Assembly: GCA_039806065.1 (NCBI GenBank)
Contig: JBDKJS010000124.1
Span: 1 to 46,304 of the forward strand
From: JBDKJS01 sp039806065
Lineage (GTDB): Bacteria; Bacteroidota; Bacteroidia; AKYH767-A; 2013-40CM-41-45
Reading direction: 5' to 3'
DNA: 46,304 nt
The notes below the pieces were generated by a model. It was given only the letters and a program-made list of their open reading frames with translations, made no database searches and was not told the origin of the DNA. Positions 1-9,600 of this stretch are shown here, piece by piece (the first letter of the stretch is position 1; every line of letters begins with the position of its first letter). A program made the translations under genes and the position numbers.

Positions 1-1577
1 GCAGTAATTACCATTAATTCACTTACAATTGCCGCTAGGAGCACACTACGTCCTTTCACCTTTTTTAGGAAGAATCCTGTAAGAAATACGCCCAATATAG
101 TTCCATAAAACAAGGAGCCCATAATATTTACAGCTTCAATCAAGCTACCTGCAGCAGAAGCAAACATGGCCACTGCAATAGCAAATAACCCCCAAAGCAA
201 TGTTGCAATTTTGCTAGCTCCTAGGTAATGAGCATCAGTTTCATTTTTATTAAACAATCGCCTGTAAATATCAATAATAACTGTGGAGGCCAAAGCATTT
301 AATTCGCTTGCAGTAGAACTCCAAGAAGCACAAAATATCATGGCAATGAGCAGGCCAATAATGCCATGTGGTAAATAGTGCATTACGAAGTTAATAAATA
401 TGTAATTCGTGTCATTTGCATCTTGGTCAGGTAATGCAGCCTGAATTATTTTTTTTCCAGATGATTGAAGATTTTTCTCTTCAGCATTAATTAACTTAAG
501 TTGATGAATCAGGTTTTGATCTTCTTTGTGGGCAAGTAATGCATGTGCCATAGAGGATTTTTTATAATATATTTCATTTAATTGTTGCTCATAGATTTTA
601 AGGCTATCTAACCGATTGGTTCCATTTAGTTTTACTTTAGCCTGAATAAGTTGCGCTTCGTTGAAAGTAATGGGAGCTGGTTTAAATTGAGAAAAGGCCA
701 ACAGTAAAACCCCTATCAATAAAATTAAAAATTGCATGGGTATTTTTACAAAACCTGTCATCAATAAGCCAATCCTACTTTGATGAATATTTTTTGCACT
801 CAAGTACCTGGATACCTGCGACTGGTCAGTGCCAAAGTAGGAAAGTGCTAAGAAAAATCCTCCAATAATTCCTGACCAAATATTGTACTTATCATTAGGG
901 TTAAAATCAGTCGTGATTGCATTCATGTGATCAAGTTTTCCAGCAATGAATAAGCCCTCGCTAAAACTCATATCATCGGGGAAATGGTAAACTACCATTA
1001 TTCCTGCTAAAAGCATTCCTAAAGTAATTACAATCATTTGTTGTAACTGAGTATAGCTCACTGCCTTACTGCCTCCTGACATGGTATAGAGTATTACTAA
1101 GCCCCCCATTAGTAAATTGCTGAGTATGATATTCCAACCTAATACTGATGATAAAATAATAGCAGGTGCATAAATGGTGAGTCCTGCCGATAAACCTCTT
1201 AATAATAAGAAAAGAAAAGCAGTAAATACCCTAGTTTGCACATTAAAACGAGTTTCTAAATATTGATAAGCAGTGTACACATTTAAGGTATGATATCGCG
1301 GAAGAAAGTAAATACAAATGACAATCATGGCTAATGGCATCCCTAGGTAGAATTGAACAAATCGAATGCCATCTGTATAAGCTTGGCCCGGTGCCGATAA
1401 AAAGGTAATGGCACTGGCTTGAGTGGTGATCACAGAAAACATCACAGCATACCAAGGCATCTGTCTACTTCCTAAAAGGTAGCCTTCTAAGTTTTGTTTA
1501 CTACTTCCCTTGTAAATACCATAAATAGTGATCCCTAATAAAGTAAGTATAAGTACTAGCCAATCAAATATATTCAT
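1..1577 (-). CDS. Sodium:solute symporter (SSS family), partial at its C-terminus
   Basis: The reading frame is open from an ATG at 1577 to the window edge, giving 525 codons, so the C-terminal end is missing. It encodes a polytopic inner-membrane protein with many hydrophobic segments. A GSRQMPWYAVMFSV stretch after the first helix is typical of Na+-coupled symporters of the SSS family, as is a SWSSTASELNALAST segment late in the protein. Between them lies a charged loop of roughly 100 residues with heptad-like character, which I believe is common in Bacteroidota members. The substrate cannot be read from sequence. Its start is 2 nt after the stop of a 30-residue ORF, which in turn overlaps a secreted PIG-L deacetylase, so it is probably co-translated with them and may import a product of that enzyme. 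Family assignment is firm; substrate is inference. Confidence 0.9.
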   Translation of the reverse strand, partial: MNIFDWLVLILTLLGITIYGIYKGSSKQNLEGYLLGSRQMPWYAVMFSVITTQASAITFLSAPGQAYTDGIRFVQFYLGMPLAMIVICIYFLPRYHTLNVYTAYQYLETRFNVQTRVFTAFLFLLLRGLSAGLTIYAPAIILSSVLGWNIILSNLLMGGLVILYTMSGGSKAVSYTQLQQMIVITLGMLLAGIMVVYHFPDDMSFSEGLFIAGKLDHMNAITTDFNPNDKYNIWSGIIGGFFLALSYFGTDQSQVSRYLSAKNIHQSRIGLLMTGFVKIPMQFLILLIGVLLLAFSQFKPAPITFNEAQLIQAKVKLNGTNRLDSLKIYEQQLNEIYYKKSSMAHALLAHKEDQNLIHQLKLINAEEKNLQSSGKKIIQAALPDQDANDTNYIFINFVMHYLPHGIIGLLIAMIFCASWSSTASELNALASTVIIDIYRRLFNKNETDAHYLGASKIATLLWGLFAIAVAMFASAAGSLIEAVNIMGSLFYGTILGVFLTGFFLKKVKGRSVLLAAIVSELMVIT

Positions 1578-1579
1578 AA

Positions 1580-1672
1580 TTACTTAAAGTAGATGGTAAG
1601 AATGAATAGCAACGTAATACACACTACCCAAAATAGAAACAAAAGTTGATATTGTTGTTTGGCTTTGCTCAT
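1580..1672 (-). CDS. Unannotated 30-residue single-pass membrane peptide
   Basis: This tiny ORF starts MSKAKQQYQ and continues as one hydrophobic stretch (LLFLFWVVCITLLFILTIYF) ending in a lysine, so it looks like a one-helix inner-membrane peptide with a positive N-terminus. The start codon shares an ATGA overlap with the stop of the upstream PIG-L gene. Its TAA is followed by only two bases (TT) before the symporter ATG. That position, filling the gap between two co-directional genes exactly, is the main argument that it is translated. I do not recognise a family. It could be a small subunit or regulator of the symporter, or merely a coupling device that carries ribosomes onto the symporter start. 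Confidence 0.6.
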   Translation of the reverse strand: MSKAKQQYQLLFLFWVVCITLLFILTIYFK

Positions 1673-4155
1673 TGTTCTATGAGATTGCAAAATAATTTGA
1701 GGCTTCCTGTAACCCCTGCTGGCAGTTGTCTGAAAAATGAAAGACTGGTATAAATGTATTTCCCTTTACCATATTTTGCCTCAATTAGTGAACCTGATGA
1801 GTCTTCTTCTCCATCATCATGCATCAATAGTAAATTTTCATATTTTTCGTCAAGATTTTCTAAGAAGTATAAACCTCTTTCTTGTACCCAATTTTCAAAA
1901 TCAGCATCAAATATTTTATTAGGGTAGTTGAAAATGGCAGCTTGTGGGTTGGTTATTTTCACTTTAGCCTTTTCATTGGTAACTCTTTTCCTGGATATTT
2001 TAAAGGGATATGGTCCAATCTCTGACATTATTAAATCTCCAGTAGTGTTGTATTGAACTATAAGTGTGCCACCTTGATAGACATAGTCAAGAAGCAAAGC
2101 GTTGGTATAAACTAAATGTTGTAATGTATTATAGGCCCTAATTCCTATAATGATGGTTTGAAATTGCTGCAAATAATTTATTGTTAAATCTTGTTCGGCA
2201 ATGAATGAAAGGTTGTAGCCAATTTCAGAGAGTACTTCAGGAATTTTATCACCAGCACCAGATAGGTATCCTATCGATTTTTTTATTGTTTTAAAGTTCT
2301 TATTGATCAAGGTGGTGGCAGCAGTAGTAAAATAATTTATTTCCGGAATATGATCGTATTTAATTTTATGATGATCGTAAGCAAAGGTATCTCTGTTTTC
2401 TATGAACATAGCCTTTGCCAATGATTGTGTATTGAGATTGGTAATATTATTTTTTGGAAAAATACTGAAGCTACAAGTTACCTCATCAGATTTTGAAAAA
2501 TCAACCTGTCTATTTTGCGGCTCTATAGTCCAGTTGTTGGGGAGTTCTAGCCTTACGCTTCCCTGTAAATTTTTTTGATGAGCCTTTAGTTTTACTTTTA
2601 CTTCAACTGGCTTTTTAGAATGCGATAATACCATCATTGGTTTTTCGAATTCGAGTGTCACTTTAGGCATTATAATAAGTGGTTCATAGATTTCGCCTTT
2701 AGCGGGGTCAATATCTTTAAACCTCAATGGGATGTAGTAAATTAATTCTTTATTGTTAATTAAAAGTTTAAACGATGCTATAAATGATGGATCGTTAATA
2801 GGGCTATTTAAATAATTTAAATTAGGTAATGAAAACATTCCATTTTCAATGGGATGTAATAACCAATAGGGTTGTGAGCATTTTTCATTAAGATTAATAG
2901 CCAACCTAATGGTATCCATCATAGTTTTATTATGGAGCGCTAATGGTGCTTTTAAAAGATTGTTATTGCCAATCGTTACTTCATTTAACTGAATGTTAAT
3001 TTTGCTCCTATTCACCGCGTGAAGTACTACTGAGGCTGTATCGCCAGGGCAATATTGTTTCGAGGTAGTGTAAGCATCTAGCCAAATGCCGGCAGCATTG
3101 GCAATAACCATTGAAATTTCTTGCAATTTTTGTGAGCGCAAAAATGCATCCAAGCTCTTGTTTTGTTCCACTTCTTGGTATAGGCTAAGCAAATCAGGAA
3201 TTGATTGAGAGGGGTTTTGATAATCAAAGTTGTTTATCAATTTATTATTTAATAGCACCATGTTGCTATCATTGCTTAAGTGATGTAACGAAGTATTTAT
3301 ACCATCAAACAATGAAATGTTGGATTTAACTCCTTCCAACTGCTTAAAATATTCTATTTGGCTGCTTCTGTTGCGTGCACTGCCAAATGCTTGACTGCTG
3401 TGTTTTGATCTGCTAAGGGCCGCCATTTCGCCATAGCTTAAACCTAATAACGGATTATAATTGCCTACTTCAATTTTAAGCTGGTCGTCACTTGTTGTAT
3501 TTCTATTTCCGAAGTTGAAAGTGTTCCAATATAATTTTTGAGTTTGCCATACCTTACAAGAAGTTAATTGATTTGGAAACTGAAGACTATCCGCAGCTGC
3601 CTTAAATGCCTCTTGAGCCAATATTGCGGAAGCAGTATGGTGTCCATGGCCGCCTTCACCAGTGGTTGGGAATCGACATATAATTACATTAGGTTTAAAG
3701 TTTCTAATTATCCAAACTACATCGGCAAGAATGCTATCTTTATTCCAAATAGAAAATGTTTCATCCGGATTTTTGGAATATCCAAAATCATAAGCCCGTG
3801 TAAAAAATTGAAGGCCGCCATCAATTTTACGTGCTTCTAAAAGTTCGTTAGACCTGATCATGCCTAGAGCCGTGCCTTGTTCCTTTCCAATCAGGTTTTG
3901 TCCACCATCACCTCTGGTTAATGAAAGATAGGCAGTAGTATAATGAAGTTCATTGGCCAGGTAAGAAATGAGCCTTGTATTTTCATCGTCTGGGTGTGCT
4001 GCTAGGTAAAGCACGCGACCACACTCATTCAAGCCATTCATTTTATTTTTTAAGACACTGCTGCTATATTGCCAAATTGGCTGAGCCGTAATTTGTGCGA
4101 TGATAAATAATCCCAAGATTAATAACCTCAGGATTTTATGGTGAAATTCAATCAT
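1669..4155 (-). CDS. Secreted PIG-L (LmbE-like) family deacetylase, 828 residues
   Basis: A predicted secreted, zinc-dependent N-acetylglucosaminyl-type deacetylase. The start at 4155 is preferred over an upstream in-frame ATG at 4188. It lies 1 nt after the preceding stop, and the product then begins with a clean signal peptide (MIEFHHKILRLLILGLFI, then AQITAQ). The PIG-L zinc motif AAHPDDEN is at about residues 52-59, and the later GHGHHTASA supplies the other histidine ligand. The first ~300 residues are the catalytic domain. The rest is a long beta-rich region, followed by a segment (GYLSGAGDKIPEVL... QGGTLIVQYN) resembling ThuA or class I glutamine-amidotransferase-like folds. It is far longer than the ~230-residue cytoplasmic LmbE/BshB enzymes. 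The substrate is unknown; an acetylated amino-sugar outside the cytoplasm fits the context. Confidence 0.88.
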   Translation of the reverse strand: MIEFHHKILRLLILGLFIIAQITAQPIWQYSSSVLKNKMNGLNECGRVLYLAAHPDDENTRLISYLANELHYTTAYLSLTRGDGGQNLIGKEQGTALGMIRSNELLEARKIDGGLQFFTRAYDFGYSKNPDETFSIWNKDSILADVVWIIRNFKPNVIICRFPTTGEGGHGHHTASAILAQEAFKAAADSLQFPNQLTSCKVWQTQKLYWNTFNFGNRNTTSDDQLKIEVGNYNPLLGLSYGEMAALSRSKHSSQAFGSARNRSSQIEYFKQLEGVKSNISLFDGINTSLHHLSNDSNMVLLNNKLINNFDYQNPSQSIPDLLSLYQEVEQNKSLDAFLRSQKLQEISMVIANAAGIWLDAYTTSKQYCPGDTASVVLHAVNRSKINIQLNEVTIGNNNLLKAPLALHNKTMMDTIRLAINLNEKCSQPYWLLHPIENGMFSLPNLNYLNSPINDPSFIASFKLLINNKELIYYIPLRFKDIDPAKGEIYEPLIIMPKVTLEFEKPMMVLSHSKKPVEVKVKLKAHQKNLQGSVRLELPNNWTIEPQNRQVDFSKSDEVTCSFSIFPKNNITNLNTQSLAKAMFIENRDTFAYDHHKIKYDHIPEINYFTTAATTLINKNFKTIKKSIGYLSGAGDKIPEVLSEIGYNLSFIAEQDLTINYLQQFQTIIIGIRAYNTLQHLVYTNALLLDYVYQGGTLIVQYNTTGDLIMSEIGPYPFKISRKRVTNEKAKVKITNPQAAIFNYPNKIFDADFENWVQERGLYFLENLDEKYENLLLMHDDGEEDSSGSLIEAKYGKGKYIYTSLSFFRQLPAGVTGSLKLFCNLIEQ

Positions 4156-4156
4156 T

Positions 4157-4534
4157 CTAGGATTTTTTAAAGACGAAATATACTGCAAGCAATATACAAA
4201 TAAATGCAGCTAAATGATTCCACCTAAAGGAATCGGTTTTGAAAACAAAAATTGCGCACAATACAAATACTACAAGGGTTATTACCTCTTGAATAATTTT
4301 TAGTTGAAATAAGTCGAATGGGCCACCGTTAGTAGCACTTCCTATTCTATTGGCAGGTACCATAAAAATATATTCTAGTAAGGCTATGGCCCAGCTTATA
4401 AGTATTATTCCCATCAAGCCGGTGTCATGGAGTACATTCCATTTTTTAAATTGTAAGTGGCCATACCAAGCTATGGTCATGAAAAAATTTGAAATGAGGA
4501 GTAGCGCTACAGTGAGTAATGCTTTTGCAACCAT
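4157..4534 (-). CDS. DUF486 (DMT-like) small membrane protein
   Basis: A 125-residue protein with four hydrophobic segments and the DUF486 signatures TIAWYGHLQFK near the N-terminus, LEYIFMVPANRIG in the middle and FQLKIIQEVITLVVFV afterwards. The family resembles a half-size drug/metabolite transporter and has no established substrate. Its ATG overlaps the stop of the GH16-like gene by one base (TAATG), and its stop is 1 nt before the PIG-L start, so it sits in the same translationally coupled string. A role in moving a small metabolite is possible, but nothing in the sequence proves it. Confidence 0.85.
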   Translation of the reverse strand: MVAKALLTVALLLISNFFMTIAWYGHLQFKKWNVLHDTGLMGIILISWAIALLEYIFMVPANRIGSATNGGPFDLFQLKIIQEVITLVVFVLCAIFVFKTDSFRWNHLAAFICILLAVYFVFKKS

Positions 4535-5268
4535 TATTTTAGAGGAATAAATTTAAATGATTCTATAATAATTTCCTTTGGTTTACCGTCAGCTGGACTG
4601 TCAGATTTATACAGCCATAAATTTATGCTGAATTTTTCTTTGTTTTTTTTCAGTGCTTGTTTGGGTTTGTGTATCCAATTAGTAAGTGAAGAAAATTGGC
4701 CGAATTGGTAAATCATGGATTGAAAAGATATTTTCTTTTTTTTCCATTCAAATTGATGAATAGAATTAGTTGAAAGTGGAGTAGAAAACCGATAGAGATT
4801 GCCTGTGTTTTGATAGGGTTGGATTACGTATTGTGTGTTGGCACTGTCTGCAGCACCCCAATGTGATATTTCTATATCTATTTCTCGATGGTTTAAACTG
4901 GTATCGGTTTTATCATAGGTGAAAAAACCAATTACAATATTTTTATCAAGAGGAGAAGCAAGAGGGGCCAAATTGAAAACATACGTTCCATAACCTAAGC
5001 TTTCGGCCAATCGCACTTCAGAACAATACCATCTATCATTTTCATCTTGAGTAATAGCAAGGTGTAATTTACCTTCTTCATCAACCCATACATTATTGTT
5101 GCTAGAGCTAAAAAAATTTCTCCCAGGTCCGGTTATTTTCCCATTGCTTTCTTTTGCCTGCCATTGATAACCGCAAAAATGAATGGTATCTTGACTATAG
5201 GGGTCAGGTGCTGCCATTAGCCAATTAGCTTTGAGCAAGAGTATGATCAGGTAAATAGTTTTTTTCAA
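4534..5268 (-). CDS. GH16-like secreted glycoside hydrolase (concanavalin-like fold), 244 residues
   Basis: The N-terminus is a signal peptide (MKKTIYLIILLLKANWLMAA), so export by Sec is expected. Residues E129, D131 and E133 in the stretch REIDIEISHWG match the GH16 ExDxE catalytic motif (nucleophile, helper aspartate, acid/base). The length fits a single beta-jelly-roll domain with no added binding module. GH16 enzymes cut beta-1,3 or beta-1,4 glucans and galactans; which of these applies here cannot be told. It heads the coupled string leading to the PIG-L deacetylase and the symporter, and starts 49 nt after xerD. Some Bacteroidota relatives are annotated only as GH16 family proteins of unknown specificity, so hydrolase activity is likely but not certain. 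Confidence 0.75.
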   Translation of the reverse strand: MKKTIYLIILLLKANWLMAAPDPYSQDTIHFCGYQWQAKESNGKITGPGRNFFSSSNNNVWVDEEGKLHLAITQDENDRWYCSEVRLAESLGYGTYVFNLAPLASPLDKNIVIGFFTYDKTDTSLNHREIDIEISHWGAADSANTQYVIQPYQNTGNLYRFSTPLSTNSIHQFEWKKKKISFQSMIYQFGQFSSLTNWIHKPKQALKKNKEKFSINLWLYKSDSPADGKPKEIIIESFKFIPLK

Positions 5269-5317
5269 CGCAGTATTAAGGTCGTAAATATTGAAATTTA
5301 TTCCACAGCATCAAAAA

Positions 5318-6223
5318 TTATTTTGATCTTGGATGGTAATCAAGAATTGCCTGTCTTAAGTAGTCTCGGTCTAAATGAGTGTAAATTTCAGTTGTAATAA
5401 TGCTTTCATGTCCTAGCATTTCTTGAACTGCCCTAAGGTCGGCCCCGCCTTCGATAAGGTGAGTAGCAAAGGAGTGGCGTAAAGTATGGGGTGAAATAGT
5501 TTTACCCAATTTAATTTGTGCGGCTAGTGATTTAATAATTAGGAAGATCATCACCCGACTTAATCGTTTGCCTCTTCTGTTTAAAAATACGATATCTTCA
5601 TCTTTAGAGAAAATATTGTAATGAACTCGAATCTCATTTAAATAAATTTCTAGAAATTTGGTGGCTGATTTCCCTATGGGAACTAGCCGTTCCTTATTTC
5701 CTTTACCTAAAACTTTTATAAAGCCTATGGCAAGATGAAGGTTTGAAATTTGAAGATTTACCAATTCGCTCACCCGTAGTCCACAACTGTACAATGTTTC
5801 AAGAATTGCCTTGTTGCGCATGCCTTCAGGAGTGCTTAGATCAATGGCCTCAATGAGTTTATTTATTTCCTCTACTGATAGGGTGTCGGGCAATTTTCTC
5901 CCAAGTCGAGGTGCTTCAAGAAGTTGTGTTGGATCATTGCTAATGAGATTTTCATTAGATAAATATTTATAGAATCCCTTTATTCCGCTAATAATTCTTG
6001 CCTGGCTGCTAGCACTTAACCCTAATTCGTTGATTGATTTAATAAAATTGCGTAATTCATTTAAACTAATATCTATGGGGGAGCATGGATAGGGCAATGT
6101 ACCAACATGTGATTGTAGCAATGTCACATCATGAAGGTAGGCAGCTACAGAGTTTTCACTTAGTGATTTTTCAAGTTTTAAAAATGCCTTGAATCCTTTA
6201 ATGTATGGTTCCCAAATTTTCAT
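5318..6223 (-). CDS. xerD: Tyrosine recombinase XerD
   Basis: A cytoplasmic site-specific recombinase of 301 residues, the usual XerC/D length. The N-terminal SAM-like core-binding domain covers about residues 1-90. The catalytic domain carries the full set of active-site residues: R150 (SCGLR), K174 (GKGNKER), H246 and R249 (PHTLRHSFATHL), H272 (LGHES) and the nucleophile Y281 (YTHLD). Its role would be resolving chromosome dimers at dif during division. The motif spacing and core-gene neighbours (tatA, secDF) argue for a housekeeping Xer protein rather than a mobile-element integrase. The XerD rather than XerC assignment rests on overall likeness. Bacteroidota often have two such genes, and the partner is not in this window. 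Confidence 0.93.
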   Translation of the reverse strand: MKIWEPYIKGFKAFLKLEKSLSENSVAAYLHDVTLLQSHVGTLPYPCSPIDISLNELRNFIKSINELGLSASSQARIISGIKGFYKYLSNENLISNDPTQLLEAPRLGRKLPDTLSVEEINKLIEAIDLSTPEGMRNKAILETLYSCGLRVSELVNLQISNLHLAIGFIKVLGKGNKERLVPIGKSATKFLEIYLNEIRVHYNIFSKDEDIVFLNRRGKRLSRVMIFLIIKSLAAQIKLGKTISPHTLRHSFATHLIEGGADLRAVQEMLGHESIITTEIYTHLDRDYLRQAILDYHPRSK

Positions 6224-6278
6224 TAGTAAGCTACTGATTGCATACGCTGAAAATGGTAAAAAGTTGAAAGCTGATAAT

Positions 6279-6548
6279 TTATTTTTGTGATTCCTGCTGA
6301 TCGAGGGGCACGGTTGGGGTTATTGAATCAGGTGTCTTATTATTATTATTAACGGGGGCATTTTCATTTGCAGCATTAGTTATTTCTCTTTCTATTCCAT
6401 TCATAGCATCTTTAAACTCCCTCATTCCTCTTCCTAGCCCTCGGGCAAGGTTAGGAATCTGTTTGCTACCAAATAACAGTAGCACTACAAAAAGAATCAT
6501 GAAGAGTTCTCCACCTCCTAGGTTTAGAAAAAGTAAGCTAAGACACAT
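6279..6548 (-). CDS. tatA: Twin-arginine translocase subunit TatA/TatE
   Basis: An 89-residue protein with the TatA layout. A short periplasmic N-terminus (LNLGGGEL) is followed by one membrane helix (FMILFVVLLLFGSKQIP) and an amphipathic helix (NLARGLGRGMREFKDAMNGI). The C-terminal tail is polar and Asn/Pro-rich. The FG hinge between the helices is present. TatA forms the pore that lets folded proteins cross the inner membrane together with TatC, which is not in this window. The ATG at 6548 is the first possible start, since an in-frame stop lies just upstream. A TAnnTTTG-type box ends 4 nt upstream of this ATG, so the mRNA may have almost no leader. Confidence 0.93.
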   Translation of the reverse strand: MCLSLLFLNLGGGELFMILFVVLLLFGSKQIPNLARGLGRGMREFKDAMNGIEREITNAANENAPVNNNNKTPDSITPTVPLDQQESQK

Positions 6549-6552
6549 AGGT

Positions 6553-6560
6553 CAAAGGTA
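6553..6560 (-). promoter_or_regulatory. Candidate -7 box of tatA
   Basis: Read on the minus strand this is TACCTTTG, a full match to the Bacteroidota -7 consensus TAnnTTTG. No good -33 TTTG lies at the expected distance. It ends 4 nt before the tatA ATG, which would give a leaderless or nearly leaderless transcript. Without a -33 box it could be chance. Confidence 0.4.
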
Positions 6561-6592
6561 ATATTTTGTGATAATGCTGAGTGATTGAATAA

Positions 6593-6625
6593 AAAAAACC
6601 TTCAAGTACTACTTGAAGGTTTTTT
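6593..6625 (-). terminator. Intrinsic terminator after secDF
   Basis: The self-complementary arms AAAAAACCTTCAAG and CTTGAAGGTTTTTT enclose a 5-nt loop. A run of eight T follows on the minus strand, and the hairpin lies just past the secDF stop. The plus strand also has a T tract after the stem, so it could work in both directions. Confidence 0.85.
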
Positions 6626-6643
6626 ATGTGAATAAGAGGATGT

Positions 6644-9600
6644 TTATTTTTTCTCTTTCTTTTGGAAGTCGATCACGATAGGAGTTGCAATACAAATTGA
6701 AGAATAAGTACCTATGACAATACCAATAAGCAAGGCAAAGCTAAATCCTCTAATTACTTCACCGCCAAAAATAAAGATAGCAAGGAGTACGAAAAATATG
6801 GTCAATGAAGTATTGATGGTACGACTTAGCGTAGCATTCAATGCATTGTTGATAATTTTAGTTTGGTCTTTACTATCACGGTGAACACCTACAAATTCAC
6901 GAATTCTGTCGAACACCACCACAGTATCCGTCATAGAATAACCCATCACTGTTAGAATAGCTGCAATAAAGTGTTGATCTATTTCTAAGCTAAAAGGAAG
7001 TATACCATTACAAATTGTATAAACCGATAATACAATAAGTACATCATGAAGCAAGGCTGCCACAGCACCCAAACCATATTGCCATCTTCTAAATCTTATA
7101 AAGATGTAAAGGAACATTAAGGCACAGGATATAAATATAGACCAAAAAGCACTTTGCTTGATATCATCAGCAATGGAAGCGCCTACTTTGATTGATTTCA
7201 CTACTTCATATTTGCTTCCAATTTTAGCTAGGCCTTCTTCTAACTTGGATTTCACCAAACTATCAGTAGCTAAGTTTTGATCTTCAATCATGTATTTGGT
7301 GGTAAGCATTACTTGGTTATTGGCACCAAAAGTTTTAACCACTGGAGCTTCACCAAGGCTGCCTTTAACAGCGTCTATTACTTCTGCTGTGGCAATATCT
7401 CTATCAAAGCGTACTTGGTAATTTCTTCCACCGGTGAAATCAACTCCAAGATTTAGTCCTCCATTCTTAACAAAAAATACTACACCTAGTGCAATGATCA
7501 CTGTAGAAATGATGTAATAGGTTTTTCTTTTTCCAACAAAATCAATATTGATGTCTTTAAATAAGCCTTTTGAGAATGAGCTCCAAAATTTTATATCCTT
7601 GTTTTTTGCTAACCATTTTTCAAAAATCATCCTAGTGATAAATATAGCGCAGAACAAGGAAGAAAGAATACCAATGATCAATGTGGTAGCAAATCCTTGG
7701 ATAGGGCCAGAGCCAAATGTGTAAAGGATAATACCTAAAATGAGTGTGGTAACATTGGAGTCAATAATACTTGAATAGGCATGTTTGTAACCATCGCTGA
7801 TCGCCAAACGCAATCCCTTACCGGCCGCCATTTCTTCTCGTATACGTTCAAATATCAAAATATTTGCATCTACTGAAAGGCCTATGGTAAGTACTATACC
7901 TGCAATACCTGGCAAGGTAAGCACTGCTCCTAATGAAGCAAGAATACCCATTATGAAAAATACGTTTACAAACAAGGCCATATCGGCTACCCATCCTGCG
8001 TTGTTATAGTAAATGATCATAAATAAGAGTACCAGTATGAGTGCAATCACGAACGACATTAAACCACTGCTAATGGCTTCCTTACCTAGCGTAGGCCCAA
8101 CTACAGTATCTTCAATAATTCTTGCTGGGGCAGGTAATTTTCCTACTTTTAATACATTGGCTAAATCTTCAGCGTCTGCTTGTGAAAAGTTTCCGGTAAT
8201 AGAGCTATTTCCGCCAGCTATTTCACCATTTACATTGGGGTATGAGTAAACTGCATCATCCAATATGATGGCGATAGATTTTCCAATATTTTTTCCAGTC
8301 AATCGCTTCCAAATCTTAGCGCCTTCTGCGTTCATAGACATGTTTATTTCCCAACTATTACCAAATTGATCACGCTGTTTGCGAGCATCCGTTATCACGC
8401 TTCCGTCAAGTGGGGCTGCTTCAGATCTTGATTGTTTACGAATAGCAATCATCTGTACCAACTTTTGGGTGCCAGATTCAATTGGTTTTACCGTCCAGTA
8501 GTGTTTAAATTCTTTTGGCAATAAGGCTTTAACTCTTGGGCTATTAAATATTTGGTTAACCTTAGAAGTGTCTTTTGTAAGGGCATATCCAATAGAAGCT
8601 CCTTTAGTGTAAAAGCTTTGATTACCCTGTTGTTGAACGCTAGGGCTCAATACGGCATATAAAGGATTTTCTTTTGCAAACTGCTCAAAGCTTTGTTTGC
8701 CAGTAGTATCCTTTTTAGTGCTATCACCACCTGCAGAAGCAAGTTGATCTGTGAGGGATGATTTAGTGCTATCTTTAGCAGTAGTATCAGCAGCATTCTT
8801 GGCTACAGATTGGCTGGAACTGTCTACTGAGCTAGTGTCAACTGTGGCCAGTGAACTATCGGTTGAAATGGTGCTAAGTGTATCAATACCTCCAGATGCT
8901 TTAAGTGCCTCATTTACTTTTTCAAGCATTGGGCCTATTTCGCTGTTGTCAAAAGTTTCCCAGAATTCGAGTTTAGCTGTTCCTTGAAGGAGTTTTCTTA
9001 CACGATCAGGTTCTGTAACACCAGGCATCTCAACCAAGATTCTATTGTTAGCTAATTTTTGAACATTTGGCTGGGTTACACCAAATTTGTCAATACGTGT
9101 TTTTAATATCTGATAGGTACGATCAAAGGCCCCATTCGCTTCTTCACGAATTACTTTTAACACCTCATCATTACTCGAATTTAGATTAACCCTATTTTCA
9201 AGCGTTTTGGTTGTAAAAATGGTACTAAGTTTAGCATTTGGATCAAGCTTTTTAAATTCTTCACCGAAAAGGGTTACGAAATCTTTTTGAGAGGTAGCCA
9301 AGCTTGCTACAGCATTGTTGATGGCTGTGTTAAACGTAGGATCACTGCTATTATTGCTCATTGATTTAATGAGATCAACCAATGAAACTTCCATGGTAAC
9401 GTTCATTCCTCCTTTTAAATCGAGACCTAGGTTTATTTCGTTCTCTTTGCATTTTTGATAGGTAAATCCAAGTAACGGATAAACTTTCACATTTTGCATT
9501 GAATCAAGATAGGCCTTCAATTTTACAGGATCGTTTCCTGTGGCTTCACGCGCATTGCGTTCTACGTTTTTAGTAACTAGTGTAAATGATAATTGGTAAA

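Noticed and set aside
1243..1455. A 70-codon minus-strand ORF inside the symporter gene
   Set aside because: It is in another frame of the same strand, and the symporter frame, which has clear family motifs, covers it fully.
5318..6223. Tyrosine recombinase as a sign of an integrated element
   Set aside because: Length, motifs and neighbours (tatA, secDF) fit housekeeping XerD. No attachment repeats, phage or conjugation genes are nearby.
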